64,000 nucleotides of DNA from Brevundimonas sp. (GCF_029946145.1 NZ_JAQSDY010000017.1:1-64000); one strand, 5' to 3'. Counted from the stretch's first letter, positions 25,300 to 34,136 are shown. Notes: a model not told the origin generated them from the letters alone. Translations and numbers: made by a program.

Positions 25300-26727
25300 A
25301 TGCGTCTGTCCGTCCGCCTTCTCGCCGCCAGCGCGCTCGCGCTGACCCTCGCCACGCCCGCCTTCGCCCAGGACGCCGCGACCATCCAGCGGGCGGAAAC
25401 GATCCGGGACGCGGCGCTCAACGAGAACATCGCCCTCGACTATGTGACCCAGCTGACGACCCGGTTCGGGGCGCGGCCGGCGGGATCGAAGTCCGAGCAG
25501 GACGCCTCGGCCTGGGCCGCGGACTATATGCGGGCGCAGGGCTTCCAGAACGTGCGCATCGAACAGTTCCCCCTGGTCGGCTGGGAGCGCGGCGAGGAGA
25601 GCGCCTCGATCGTCGGCGACCATCCGCAGCGTCTGGCCGTCGCCGCCCTGGGCCATTCGCCGGGCACCAATGGGGTGATCGAGGCGGAGGTCGTGCGTTT
25701 CGACAGTCTCGAGGCGCTGAACGCCGCCCCGGCCGGATCGCTGGCGGGCAAGATCGCCTACGTCGACGCCGGCCAGATGGTGCGGATGCAGGACGGCTCG
25801 GGCTATGGCCCGCTGACGCGCATCCGGGGCGCGGGCCCGGGGGCCGCCGCCGCCAAGGGCGCGGTCGCCTTCATCATGCGCTCGGTCGGATCGGACGAGC
25901 ACCGGATGCCGCACACCGGCACGACGCGATATGTCGAAGGCCGCGTGCCGTTGCCGGGCTTCGCGCTCAGCGCACCTGACGCCAGCCAGCTGTCGCGCCT
26001 GATCGCCATGCGTCAGACGGTCCGGCTGCGCCTGTCCTCGACCGCCCGGACCTATGAGACGGTCAGTCAGAACGTCATCGGCGACGTCCCCGGACGGTCG
26101 CGTCCGGACGAGGTCATCGTGCTGGGCTCGCACATGGACAGCTGGGACCTGGGCACCGGCGCCATCGACGACGGTGCGGGCGGGGCCATCACGCTGGCTG
26201 CGGCCAAGGCCATCGCCGAAAGCGGCCGGCGTCCGGCGCGGACGATCCGCGTGGTCCTGTACGGCTCCGAAGAGGTGGCCCAGCCGACCGACACCGGCAA
26301 TGGCGGCGGGGCCTATCTGCGCGGCATCGGATCGGCGGTGGAGACGCATATCATCGCCGGCGAAAGCGATTTCGGCGCCGACCGCGTCTACGCCCTTGGC
26401 CTGCCGCCCGGTGCGCAGACCAGCGATTTCTCCCGGGCCGCGGCCCGGGTGCTGTATCCGATCGGCGTCCTGCCGTCGCCGCAGCCGGAACTGCACGGCG
26501 GGGCCGACATCGGGCCTCTGGCCGAGGCCGGCGTGCCGGTGTTCGGTCTGAACCAGGACGGAACCCGCTATTTCGACCTGCACCACACGGCCGATGACAC
26601 GATCGACAAGATCGATCCGGAACAGATGAGCCAGAACGTCGCCGCCTGGGCGGCCCTGGTTTGGCTGATCGCGGATTCGGACGTGGACTTCCGGGCGATG
26701 CGGCCGGCGGCCGCGGCGGCTCACTGA
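25300..26727 (+). CDS. M28 family metallopeptidase, secreted
   Basis: A 475-residue exported peptidase. The signal peptide is MRLSVRLLAASALALTLATP. A PA-like insert occupies about residues 130-250. The M28 di-zinc core shows LGSHMDSWDLGTGAIDDGAG (about 274-293) with the first ligands, VVLYGSEEVAQ (about 324) with the catalytic glutamates, AGESDFGADRV (about 353) and DLHHTADDTIDKID (about 427), which gives the last histidine ligand. Probably a periplasmic aminopeptidase or carboxypeptidase. The ATG at 25300 places the signal peptide at the N-terminus. Confidence 0.92.
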   Translation: MRLSVRLLAASALALTLATPAFAQDAATIQRAETIRDAALNENIALDYVTQLTTRFGARPAGSKSEQDASAWAADYMRAQGFQNVRIEQFPLVGWERGEESASIVGDHPQRLAVAALGHSPGTNGVIEAEVVRFDSLEALNAAPAGSLAGKIAYVDAGQMVRMQDGSGYGPLTRIRGAGPGAAAAKGAVAFIMRSVGSDEHRMPHTGTTRYVEGRVPLPGFALSAPDASQLSRLIAMRQTVRLRLSSTARTYETVSQNVIGDVPGRSRPDEVIVLGSHMDSWDLGTGAIDDGAGGAITLAAAKAIAESGRRPARTIRVVLYGSEEVAQPTDTGNGGGAYLRGIGSAVETHIIAGESDFGADRVYALGLPPGAQTSDFSRAAARVLYPIGVLPSPQPELHGGADIGPLAEAGVPVFGLNQDGTRYFDLHHTADDTIDKIDPEQMSQNVAAWAALVWLIADSDVDFRAMRPAAAAAH

Positions 26728-26800
26728 CCGGTTTCCCGCTTGACGGTCCTCCCCGGCGTGCCACGTTGAGGCGAATCCGGCTCGAACCGATGGGGGAATC

Positions 26801-27100
26801 ATGAGCGACGACTATCAGGGCGGTCCGTATCCGCTGCAGCCGCAGAGCAACGGACTGGCGATCGCGTCGCTGGTCGTCGGCATCATCGCCCTGGTTCTGT
26901 CGTGGATCCCCCTGATCGGGTTCATCTCGTGGCTTCTCGCCCCGGCCGGGTTGATCATGGGCTTCCTCGCCCTGGCCAATCCGGTGGACAAGGGGATGGC
27001 CGTCGGCGGTCTGATCACCTCGGCCCTGGCGCTGCTGATCTGCATCCTGTGGGTGGTCGGACTGGGCGCGGCCCTGTCGTTCTCGGCGGCGAGCTACTGA
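26801..27100 (+). CDS. DUF4190-type small membrane protein
   Basis: A 99-residue protein with a short hydrophilic Pro/Gln/Gly N-terminus (SDDYQGGPYPLQPQSNGLA) and two long hydrophobic segments (IASLVVGIIALVLSWIPLIG and VGGLITSALALLICILWVV), the layout of DUF4190 proteins. Function unknown. A plausible ribosome-binding sequence GGGGGAATC precedes the ATG. It stands alone before the tRNA-Leu gene. Confidence 0.8.
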   Translation: MSDDYQGGPYPLQPQSNGLAIASLVVGIIALVLSWIPLIGFISWLLAPAGLIMGFLALANPVDKGMAVGGLITSALALLICILWVVGLGAALSFSAASY

Positions 27101-27153
27101 GCACGCCCCGCATGGCCGTAGCCGGCGGGCGCTGCTAGATCACGCCGCAGGCC

Positions 27154-27238
27154 GCGAGCGTGGCGAAACTGGTAGACGCAAGGGACTTAAAATCCCTCGA
27201 CTTCGGTCATGCGGGTTCGACCCCCGCCGCTCGCACCA
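27154..27238 (+). tRNA. tRNA-Leu (UAA anticodon)
   Basis: An 85-nt class II tRNA with an encoded CCA end. The acceptor stem gcgagcg pairs with cgctcgc at 27228-27234. The anticodon stem agggac/tccct-type pairing flanks loop cttaaaa, giving anticodon TAA, which reads UUA leucine codons. The extended variable arm (cgacttcggtcatg region) and gggttcgaccccc T-arm fit tRNA-Leu. Confidence 0.95.
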
Positions 27239-27241
27239 ACC

Positions 27242-27424
27242 TCAGCGCTTCTTGCCCAGTTCCGCGGCGATATCCTTGATCATGCGACCCGCCTTGCGAT
27301 GGGCGGCGGCCAGCTGGTCGCGGGTCACGCCCCAGCGCTTCATCCAGTGTTCGACGGCCTGACGCTCGGACATGTCCAGCCGGTCCCTGTCGATGAAGCC
27401 GCGCTTGTCCTTCAGGCCCGCCAT
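27242..27424 (-). CDS. DUF3606 domain-containing small protein
   Basis: A 60-residue soluble protein beginning MAGLKDKRGFIDRDRLDMSE and continuing RQAVEHWMKRWGVTRDQLAA, matching DUF3606. Such proteins are small helical cytoplasmic proteins of unknown function. GGAGCGG sits before the ATG at 27424; the longer open frame is rejected. Its 3' end comes 3 bp from the end of the convergent tRNA-Leu. Confidence 0.8.
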   Translation of the reverse strand: MAGLKDKRGFIDRDRLDMSERQAVEHWMKRWGVTRDQLAAAHRKAGRMIKDIAAELGKKR

Positions 27425-27456
27425 GGTCCGCTCCGTTGCTGCGCGTGAGGTAGCGC

Positions 27457-27514
27457 GAAACACGACTGTACGCGACCGCCCCGGTTATGCGGAATCGGCA
27501 TAACTTCGTGTTTC
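27457..27514. promoter_or_regulatory. nested inverted repeats upstream of pyk
   Basis: An outer 9-bp inverted repeat (27457-27465 and 27506-27514, gaaacacga/tcgtgtttc) encloses an inner one (27484-27490 and 27498-27504, gttatgc/gcataac, spacer ggaatcg) in the divergent region between the DUF3606 and pyk genes. The inner dyad is operator-like and its spacer contains one GANTC site (27492-27496). Function unproven; operator or hairpin. Confidence 0.45.
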
Positions 27515-27592
27515 TCGCAAAGAACCGCCCTTAACCCGGCGCGCTTTCATGGGCACAAGACGCAATCGCCCCTCAGGCCCTATGGATATTCG

Positions 27593-29032
27593 ATGAAAAG
27601 AGCCCGGCGCGCCCGCATCGTCGCGACCCTGGGACCCGCCAGCCGGGCGCCCGGCATGGTCAAGGCCCTGGCCCAGGCCGGGGTCGACGTCTTCCGCCTG
27701 AATTTCAGCCACGGCTCGCATGAGGATCACGCGGCGGCGCTGAAGGCCGTGCGCGGGGCCGAGCTGGCGCTGAAGCGGCCCCTGGGCGTGCTGGCCGACC
27801 TGCAGGGGCCCAAGCTGCGGCTGGGCCGTTTCAAGGACGTCGAGATCGACGTCAAGCCGGGCCACAGGATGCGGTTCGACCTCGATCCCACGCCGGGGGA
27901 CGCGACGCGGGTGCAGATGCCGCATCCGGAGATCTTCAAGGCCCTGCGCACCGGCATGCTGCTGTTGCTCGACGACGGGCGGGTGCGATTGCGCGTCAAT
28001 GAGCGGGCCGACGACTGGGCCGACGTCACGGTCGAGAGCGGCTCGAAACTGTCGGACCGCAAGGGCGTGGCCGTGCCCGAGGCGGTGGTGCCGGTCTCGG
28101 CCCTGACGCCCAAGGACCGTGAGGACCTGGCCTTCGCCCTGCGCATCGGTGTCGACTGGGTGGCGCTGAGCTTCGTCCAGAAGGCCGAGGACATGGCCGA
28201 GCTGAAGCAGATCGTGAAGGGCCGCGCCGCCTGTCTGGCCAAGATCGAGAAGCCGCAGGCGCTGCTCGAGCTGGAGAGCATCCTCGACTACTGCGACGGG
28301 GTCATGGTCGCGCGCGGCGACCTGGGCGTGGAACTGGAACCCGAAGAGGTGCCGGTGGCCCAGAAGATGATCATCCGCGCGGCTCGCCAGCGCGGCGTGC
28401 CGGTGATCGTGGCCACCCAGATGCTGGAGTCGATGACCTCGTCCCCGGCGCCGACGCGGGCCGAGGCCTCGGACGTGGCCAACGCCGCCTATGAGGGCGC
28501 CGACGCCCTGATGCTGTCGGCCGAGACGGCCTCGGGCGACTATCCGCTGGAATCGGTCGGGGTGATGAGCCGGATCATCGAGCGGGTCGAGAAGGACCCG
28601 ATGTGGCCCAGTCTGATGGACGCCGAACACGCCGGCATGGACGATTTCGACGCCGACGCCCTGGTGGCGGCCGCGCGCAAGGCGGCCGAGGCCCAGTCGA
28701 CGGCCTGTATCGTGGTCTTCACCACCCTGGGCGGGACGGCGCGGCGGATGGCGCGCGAGCGGCCGCTGCAGCCGGTGCTGGCCCTGACGCCCAATCCGGA
28801 CACGGCGCGGCGGCTGGCGCTGGTCTGGGGTCTGGAGACCCGACTGGGCAAGGAGCCGACCTCTCTGGAGGACGTGACCGAGGACGCGGTCAACAGCGCG
28901 GTCGAATACGACATGGCCCAGCCGGGCCAGCGTATCCTGATCCTGGCCGGAACGCCCTTCGGGGCGCCGGGGGCTGCGAATCTGCTCCGACTGGCCCATG
29001 CTCCGGCCAAGGGCGGCAAGTCGCGCGCCTGA
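27593..29032 (+). CDS. pyk: pyruvate kinase
   Basis: A 479-residue glycolytic enzyme converting phosphoenolpyruvate and ADP to pyruvate and ATP. It contains the N-terminal RARIVATLGPAS, DVFRLNFSHGSHEDH, GVLADLQGPKLRLG, the active-site region VMVARGDLGVELEPEEVPV (about 240-258) and PVIVATQMLESM (about 270-281). The C-terminal allosteric domain follows after about 350. Length is normal. There is no strong ribosome-binding site before the ATG. The D12 methyltransferase gene follows after 15 bp. Confidence 0.97.
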   Translation: MKRARRARIVATLGPASRAPGMVKALAQAGVDVFRLNFSHGSHEDHAAALKAVRGAELALKRPLGVLADLQGPKLRLGRFKDVEIDVKPGHRMRFDLDPTPGDATRVQMPHPEIFKALRTGMLLLLDDGRVRLRVNERADDWADVTVESGSKLSDRKGVAVPEAVVPVSALTPKDREDLAFALRIGVDWVALSFVQKAEDMAELKQIVKGRAACLAKIEKPQALLELESILDYCDGVMVARGDLGVELEPEEVPVAQKMIIRAARQRGVPVIVATQMLESMTSSPAPTRAEASDVANAAYEGADALMLSAETASGDYPLESVGVMSRIIERVEKDPMWPSLMDAEHAGMDDFDADALVAAARKAAEAQSTACIVVFTTLGGTARRMARERPLQPVLALTPNPDTARRLALVWGLETRLGKEPTSLEDVTEDAVNSAVEYDMAQPGQRILILAGTPFGAPGAANLLRLAHAPAKGGKSRA

Positions 29033-29047
29033 TCCTCAAGGATCGGC

Positions 29048-30088
29048 ATGATCAAATACATCGGGTCGAAGCGGGCTTTGCTGACGCAGATCGCGACCGC
29101 GGTCCGCGCCGGCCTGCCTGACGGCGGCGCCGTATGCGACCTGTTCTCCGGCAGCGCCCGCGTGGGCCACGCCCTGAAGCGCGAGGGGTTCCAGGTCTGG
29201 TCGAACGACCACAACGCCTATGCCCACACCCTCGGCACCGCCTATGTCCAGGCCGATCGCGAGCGCTGGCTTGCAAAGGCGGAGGCCGTGCTGGCCGAAC
29301 TGCGGACGGTCACGCCGGAAGCGGGCTGGTTCACCAGGGCCTTCTGCGAGGACGCCCGCTATTTCACGCCGGCGAACGGCGCCGTCATCGACGCCATGCG
29401 CGACCGGATCGCGGCCATGGGGCTGGAGCCCGAGCTGGAGGCCATCGCCCTGGTCAGCCTGATGGAGGCCGCCGACCGGGTGGATTCCACGGCGGGCCTG
29501 CAGATGGCCTATATGAAACAGTGGGCGGCTCGGGCGTTGAAGCCGCTGGAACTGCGGATGCCCGACATCCTGCCCGGCGTCGCGGCCGGGCCGTGCAAGG
29601 CCACCCACGCCGACGCCGTCGAACTGGCCCCGCAGGTCGAGGCCGATCTGGTCTATCTGGACCCGCCCTACAACCAGCATTCCTATCTCGGCAACTACCA
29701 CTGCTGGGAGAGTCTGGTCCTGTGGGACAAGCCCGAGACCTATGGCATCGCCAACAAGCGGATCGACGTCCGCACCCGCAAGAGCGCCTTCAACAGCAAG
29801 CCCGGCATCGCCCCCGCGCTGCAGGCGGTGATCGAGGGGCTGAAGGCGCCGAACCTGATCGTCTCGTTCAATGACGAGGGCTATCTGGGTCGAGATCAGC
29901 TGGTCGGCATGCTGTCGGGCCGGGGCGAGGTGCAGGTGATCGAGATCGCCCGGCCGCGCTACGTCGGCGCCCGCATCGGCATCCACAATCCGAAGGGCGA
30001 GAAGGTCGGAGCGGTCGGTCGGCTGCGCAACGTCGAATACCTGTTCGTGGTCAGCGAACGCCCTGTCAGCCTGGCCGATGCGGCATGA
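29048..30088 (+). CDS. D12-class DNA adenine N6-methyltransferase
   Basis: A 346-residue S-adenosylmethionine-dependent methyltransferase of the Dam/DpnM (D12) class, which modifies adenine in DNA. Motif X-like start IKYIGSKRALLTQI and motif I (VCDLFSGSARVGHALK, about residues 29-44) bind the cofactor, and motif IV is DLVYLDPPYNQHSYLGNYH (about 200-218). It is not the CcrM type. No restriction endonuclease gene lies nearby, so it is probably a solitary methylase or part of a separate system. AAGGA lies 5 nt before the ATG; coupled to pyk by a 15-bp gap. Confidence 0.9.
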   Translation: MIKYIGSKRALLTQIATAVRAGLPDGGAVCDLFSGSARVGHALKREGFQVWSNDHNAYAHTLGTAYVQADRERWLAKAEAVLAELRTVTPEAGWFTRAFCEDARYFTPANGAVIDAMRDRIAAMGLEPELEAIALVSLMEAADRVDSTAGLQMAYMKQWAARALKPLELRMPDILPGVAAGPCKATHADAVELAPQVEADLVYLDPPYNQHSYLGNYHCWESLVLWDKPETYGIANKRIDVRTRKSAFNSKPGIAPALQAVIEGLKAPNLIVSFNDEGYLGRDQLVGMLSGRGEVQVIEIARPRYVGARIGIHNPKGEKVGAVGRLRNVEYLFVVSERPVSLADAA

Positions 30089-30134
30089 AGGCGAGCGCAG
30101 GGAACCTCACGGATTCCCTGGCCGTTAGGGCGAC

Positions 30135-30404
30135 ATGGAACAGCTGTCGATGACCTCCGCCCGCCGTCGGTACGCCCACAACGCCTATGGCCGCACCGCG
30201 GACGCGTTCGAAACCGTGGCCTGGCGTCCGCCTGTCGCCCGGCGGGTCGACGCGCGCCCGGCCAATGACGGATATGGCGCTCACCACGCCGAGCCGAGCC
30301 TGAAGGAAATGGCCGAGGGCCTGCCGGCCTGGTTCACCATCGTTGTCGGCGGGGCCGTCGCCGCGCTGATGGGCGCCCTGCTGGGCGGGGCTTTGCAAGT
30401 TTGA
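30135..30404 (+). CDS. hypothetical small membrane protein (89 aa)
   Basis: An 89-residue protein with a hydrophilic N-terminal two-thirds (RRRYAHNAYGRTADAFETVA, basic/acidic mixed) and a single C-terminal transmembrane helix (WFTIVVGGAVAALMGALLGG). The composition argues for real coding. No family recognised. It follows the methyltransferase gene by 46 bp and ends directly at the palindromic repeat that separates it from convergent rnhB. Confidence 0.6.
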   Translation: MEQLSMTSARRRYAHNAYGRTADAFETVAWRPPVARRVDARPANDGYGAHHAEPSLKEMAEGLPAWFTIVVGGAVAALMGALLGGALQV

Positions 30405-30405
30405 T

Positions 30406-30536
30406 TCCGCTCATCCCGGCGAAAGCCGGGACCCAGTTCTTTGGGCGATCAGCGCCAACCGTTTCGCGCGGTTGCTGATCCCACGCAGCTTGCCTCACGA
30501 AAGCACTGGGTCCCGGCTTTCGCCGGGATGAGCGGA
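30406..30536. repeat. long palindromic intergenic repeat, copy 2 (subtype A)
   Basis: The arms at 30406-30436 and 30506-30536 are perfect 31-bp reverse complements of the same sequence as copy 1, with a 69-bp spacer. It fills the whole space between the stop of the 89-aa gene (30404) and the stop of rnhB (30538), so it could act as a bidirectional barrier for the two convergent transcripts. Confidence 0.85.
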
Positions 30537-30537
30537 T

Positions 30538-31200
30538 TTATTGATCGAGCAACGCCCGGATCGGCGCCCAGCTGCGTCGATGGGCGGGGCAGGGGCCCAG
30601 CGTCTTCAACGCTTCCTGATGCACCGGCGCATTGTAGCCCTTGTGGCCGGCGAAGCCGTAGCCCGGGTATTCCACATCCAGTTCGACCATCAGCCGGTCC
30701 CGCGCCGTCTTGGCCAGGATCGAGGCCGCCGCGATCGACAGCGACAGGCCGTCCCCGCCCACCACTGTCTGCACGTCGCAGGGCAGTTTGAAGCGATAGT
30801 TGCCGTCCACCAGGGCCGCGACAGGCGCGACGGCCAGCGCCTCGATCGCACGGCACATGGCCAGGCCGGTGGCGTGCAGGATGTTCAGCTCGGCGATCTC
30901 CTCGACCGAGGCGAAGCCAACGCCCCAAGCGACTGCCCGGGCCTTGATCTCGATCTCCAGCATTTCGCGCCGCGCGTGGGTCAGGGCCTTGGAGTCGTCG
31001 ATGCCCTCGGGCAGGTCGTCGGGGTTCAGGATCACCGCGCCCGCCGACACTGGTCCGGCCCAGGGCCCGCGTCCCGCCTCGTCGACGCCGCAAACTGGCC
31101 CGCCGCTGGACTGTATCAGAAGAACTTCAAGACCGAGCGTCGGAAACACGCGCGCTGCCTTGGGCTTTGCCCTTGCGGAGGTTTTCGACGGAGTCTTCAC
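30538..31200 (-). CDS. rnhB: ribonuclease HII
   Basis: A 220-residue endonuclease that cleaves the RNA strand of RNA-DNA hybrids and starts ribonucleotide excision repair. The catalytic acidic residues lie in [16 protein letters not shown] (about residues 35-50), the second Asp in [14 protein letters not shown] (about 66-79) and [10 protein letters not shown] (about 128), with the lysine-rich [12 protein letters not shown] (about 160). The GTG at 31200 overlaps the tag stop (GTGA) and has GAGGA upstream, so it was preferred over a more upstream start. Confidence 0.92.
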   Translation of the reverse strand: MKTPSKTSARAKPKAARVFPTLGLEVLLIQSSGGPVCGVDEAGRGPWAGPVSAGAVILNPDDLPEGIDDSKALTHARREMLEIEIKARAVAWGVGFASVEEIAELNILHATGLAMCRAIEALAVAPVAALVDGNYRFKLPCDVQTVVGGDGLSLSIAAASILAKTARDRLMVELDVEYPGYGFAGHKGYNAPVHQEALKTLGPCPAHRRSWAPIRALLDQ

Positions 31201-31784
31201 CGTCCGGTCCTCGCATGAACCTGCCGGTGACGGAAGCATTCGACGCCGTGATCATTGACCATGCCCACAGCCTGCATGAAGGCGTAGACGATCACGGGGC
31301 CGCAGAAGGTGAAACCGCGCTTCTTCAGCGCCTTCGCCATGGCCTCGGATTCGGCGGTGGCGACCGGCCGGGCGCCGCTGTCCGGCCAACAGTTCTGGAT
31401 CGGCGCGCCGCCGACGAACGACCACAGCCATTCGCTGAAGTCCTCCCCGCTGTCGCGCATCTCCAGCCAGATCCGCGCGCCCTTGATGGCGCTGTTGATC
31501 TTGGCCCGCGAGCGGATGATGCGGGCGTCGTCCAGTAGCCGCTCGATATCCGCCTCGCCGTAGGACGCAATCTTCTCCGGGTCGAAGCCGTCGAAGGCGT
31601 GGCGCATCCCCTCGCGCTTCCTCAGGATGGTGATCCACGCCAGCCCGGCCTGGAATCCGTCCAGCACCAGCTTTTCCCACAGGGCCCGGGCGTCATACTC
31701 GGGCACGCCCCACTCCTCGTCATGGTAGGCGACGTACAGCGGATCAGTTCCGCACCAGGCGCAGCGGTGGAGTGAGTCGGACAT
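31197..31784 (-). CDS. tag: DNA-3-methyladenine glycosylase I
   Basis: A 195-residue base-excision repair enzyme that removes 3-methyladenine. It has the typical N-terminus [20 protein letters not shown] (zinc-binding Cys and His with catalytic Glu region), [20 protein letters not shown] near residue 40, and the C-terminal [20 protein letters not shown] followed by His and Cys, completing the zinc site. Length and motifs are normal. Coupled to rnhB by a 4-bp overlap: a small DNA repair unit. Confidence 0.95.
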   Translation of the reverse strand: MSDSLHRCAWCGTDPLYVAYHDEEWGVPEYDARALWEKLVLDGFQAGLAWITILRKREGMRHAFDGFDPEKIASYGEADIERLLDDARIIRSRAKINSAIKGARIWLEMRDSGEDFSEWLWSFVGGAPIQNCWPDSGARPVATAESEAMAKALKKRGFTFCGPVIVYAFMQAVGMVNDHGVECFRHRQVHARTGR

Positions 31785-31877
31785 GGGGTCAGGGTAGCGC
31801 CTGCACCGGCCGCGTGAAGGCGCGGGCTGCGTCGATCCATGTTATCATACACCCGACCTCCACCGGACGATCCCTCC

Positions 31878-33077
31878 ATGAGACGTAAATCCGCAGCAAG
31901 CGTCGCTGCCGTGCTGGCGTCGCTGTGGCTGGCGGGGTGCGGCACCATCGACCGGCCGGACGATGGCGTCATCCGGCTGACCACGCAGTCATGGCGGCCG
32001 ACCGAGGACCCCCGCATTCGGGCCGGCGACGTCGCCCAGGTCGAAGCCCTGGCGGAACAGATCGGCGCCCGGCTGTGGGCCGCCTCCGAAGGGCGCTCCA
32101 TCCTCGCCCTGTCCGGCGGCGGCGCCAATGGAGCCTATGGGGCCGGGGTGCTGGTCGGCTGGACCGAGAGCGGAACACGGCCCGAGTTCAGCGTGGTCAC
32201 CGGCGTCAGCACCGGAGCACTGGCGGCGCCCTTCGCCTTCCTAGGTCCCGAATGGGACGACGAACTGCACGGCGCCTATGCCGAGGGCCGCACCGGCGGC
32301 CTGCTGGGCTGGCGCAGCTTCGCCGCCCTGGCCGCCCCGGGCCTGTTTGACTCGGGCGTTCTGAAGGATCTGGTCGAGGCCTATGTGACCCCGGACCTGC
32401 TGCGCCAGATCGCGATCGAGCACGACAAGGGCCGGCGGCTGCTGATCGTGACGACCAATCTGGATGCGCAGGAGACGGTGATCTGGGACATGGGCGTGCT
32501 GGCGAAGCAGGGCGGGGACCAGGCCGTGGAGCTTTTCCGCGCGGTTCTGCTGGCCTCGGCCAGCATCCCCGGGGTGTTCCCGCCGGTCATGATCCCGGGC
32601 GTCGACGGCCAGGGACGGCTGGTCGAGGAAATGCATGTCGATGGCGGCGTGATCACACCCTTCCTGGGCATCCCGGAGGGCATGCTGACGGTGACCACGC
32701 CGACGCGGGCGCCGGACGGAACCGCCCTCTATGTCCTGATCAACGGCCAGATCGGCCGCACGGAGGTGATCACGCGCGGGACCCTGCCCGCCATTCTGGC
32801 CCGATCCTATGACACCATGACCAAGGCGAACCTTCGCACCGGCCTGGCGGTCAATCTGGCCTTCGCCGAACGCAATGGTCTGACCCTGCATGTCGCGGCG
32901 ATTCCCGAAGGGACCGAGGCGTCCAGCCTCGACTTCGACCCCGCCTCAATGTCCGACCTGTTCGAGCGGGGGCGAACCGCGGCTGCCGGCGGGGTGGCCT
33001 GGACGGAGCTCAAGGGCCCCATGCCGGAACCGGCCGTCGAGCCGGTCGAGATCGCTCCGCCGGTCGCGCCCGAGTAA
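31878..33077 (+). CDS. patatin-like phospholipase family lipoprotein
   Basis: A 399-residue envelope protein. The N-terminus MRRKSAASVAAVLASLWLAG is followed by Cys, a lipobox LAGC. The patatin signatures are present: glycine-rich oxyanion hole LALSGGGANGAYGAG (about residues 78-92), nucleophile VTGVSTGALAAPF (GXSXG, about 113-125) and the Asp dyad element HVDGGVITPFLG (about 260). A lipid acyl hydrolase acting at the outer membrane or periplasm is likely. The C-terminus is Pro/Val-rich. ATG 31878 places the lipobox correctly. Confidence 0.88.
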   Translation: MRRKSAASVAAVLASLWLAGCGTIDRPDDGVIRLTTQSWRPTEDPRIRAGDVAQVEALAEQIGARLWAASEGRSILALSGGGANGAYGAGVLVGWTESGTRPEFSVVTGVSTGALAAPFAFLGPEWDDELHGAYAEGRTGGLLGWRSFAALAAPGLFDSGVLKDLVEAYVTPDLLRQIAIEHDKGRRLLIVTTNLDAQETVIWDMGVLAKQGGDQAVELFRAVLLASASIPGVFPPVMIPGVDGQGRLVEEMHVDGGVITPFLGIPEGMLTVTTPTRAPDGTALYVLINGQIGRTEVITRGTLPAILARSYDTMTKANLRTGLAVNLAFAERNGLTLHVAAIPEGTEASSLDFDPASMSDLFERGRTAAAGGVAWTELKGPMPEPAVEPVEIAPPVAPE

Positions 33078-33089
33078 TACGCGGCCGGG

Positions 33090-33740
33090 TCACCCCACCT
33101 CCGCGAACGCCCTTACCGGAAACGTCCCGAACGCCTTCACCTTCGGAGGCGCGGCGGTGAAACGGAAGCCGGCGTCGGGCAGCAGCTCCAGCCCGCGCAT
33201 ATGCTCGCAGATCGGAATGCCGGCGCCGAGCAGCAGGGTGTGGACCGGTCGCGCGCGGGTGCGGATGTCATCGATATTGTGGGAGTCGATACCGACCAGG
33301 GCCGCGCCCGCCTCGACCAGCAGCGCCGCGGCGGCCCCGGTCAGGAAGGGGTGGTTCTCGAAATATGAGTCGGTGCGCCAGTGGCGGGCCCAGCCGGTGT
33401 GGACCAACACGGCCTTGCCGCGCACATCGAGACCCGCGAAACGATCGGCTTCGACGGCCTGAATATCAGGGACGCGGACGACGAGGCCGGGCAGGGCGGC
33501 GACGCGGTCCAGGCCGACGTCGCCGAGATCCTCGCCGTCGGCGTAGCGGTGGAACGGCGTGTCCAGATAGGTGCCGGTGTTGCCGACCATCTCGATGCGG
33601 CCGATCTGGAATTCGGTCCCGGCCTCGTAGTTGGCGCGCGAGGCCTCACGGCTCATGTGGTCGCAGATCAGCGGGGCGGGCAGACCCTTGTAGGTGATCA
33701 TGCCGTCCTCGATGGTGTGGCTCAGGTCGATCAGCGGCAT
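33090..33740 (-). CDS. cyclase family protein (kynurenine formamidase-like)
   Basis: A 216-residue metal hydrolase of the cyclase/KynB-like family. It begins MPLIDLSHTIEDGMITYKGL, a typical opening. The metal site region is NTGTYLDTPFHRYADGED (about 53-70), a variant of HxGTHxD where Tyr and Leu replace usual residues. VLVHTGWARHWRTDSYFENH (about 112-131) and GIDSHNIDD (about 149-157) match. It may hydrolyse formamides or cyclic amides; the substrate is unknown. It is convergent with the patatin gene, 12 bp apart. Confidence 0.85.
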   Translation of the reverse strand: MPLIDLSHTIEDGMITYKGLPAPLICDHMSREASRANYEAGTEFQIGRIEMVGNTGTYLDTPFHRYADGEDLGDVGLDRVAALPGLVVRVPDIQAVEADRFAGLDVRGKAVLVHTGWARHWRTDSYFENHPFLTGAAAALLVEAGAALVGIDSHNIDDIRTRARPVHTLLLGAGIPICEHMRGLELLPDAGFRFTAAPPKVKAFGTFPVRAFAEVG

Positions 33741-33869
33741 GGGCGGGTCCCGATTTCAGCAAGGGGATGATGGTTGTCCCCCGGCGCGGCGTCAAAGGGT
33801 GGCGACAGGGACTGGACAAGTCCGGGTGAAGGTCCAACAAACCAGAATTCCCCTTCAAGGAGACTATCC

Positions 33870-34136
33870 ATGCGTATCGCCCTGATCGCCGCCGCCGCGG
33901 CCGCCCTGGCCGTGACGGCCTGCTCGCAGCAAACCGAAGAGAACGCCGCCACCACCGCCGACTCGGCCGGCGCCACGGTCGCCTCGGCCGCTGACGACAC
34001 CGCCGTCAACGCCGAGGCCGCGGCTGACAACGCCGCCGCCGCCACCAACGAAGCCGCCGCCAACATCGACGCCGCCGCCGGTACGGCCGCGCGCAAGACC
34101 GAAGCCGCCGCCGACGCAGCCGCCAAGACCGAATAG
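33870..34136 (+). CDS. small Ala-rich lipoprotein
   Basis: An 88-residue protein with signal MRIALIAAAAAALAVTACSQ (probable lipidated Cys at about 18) followed by a low-complexity Ala/Thr/Asp/Glu-rich body (ADSAGATVASAADDTAVNAE and similar), probably helical and of entericidin-like/phasin-like character. AAGGAGA lies 6 nt before the ATG. A strong intrinsic terminator follows at 34157. Function unknown. Confidence 0.75.
   Translation: MRIALIAAAAAALAVTACSQQTEENAATTADSAGATVASAADDTAVNAEAAADNAAAATNEAAANIDAAAGTAARKTEAAADAAAKTE

Noticed and set aside
30098..30120. cagggaa/ttccctg hairpin after the methyltransferase gene as a terminator
   Set aside because: No T-run after the stem; the gene behind it may be co-transcribed.
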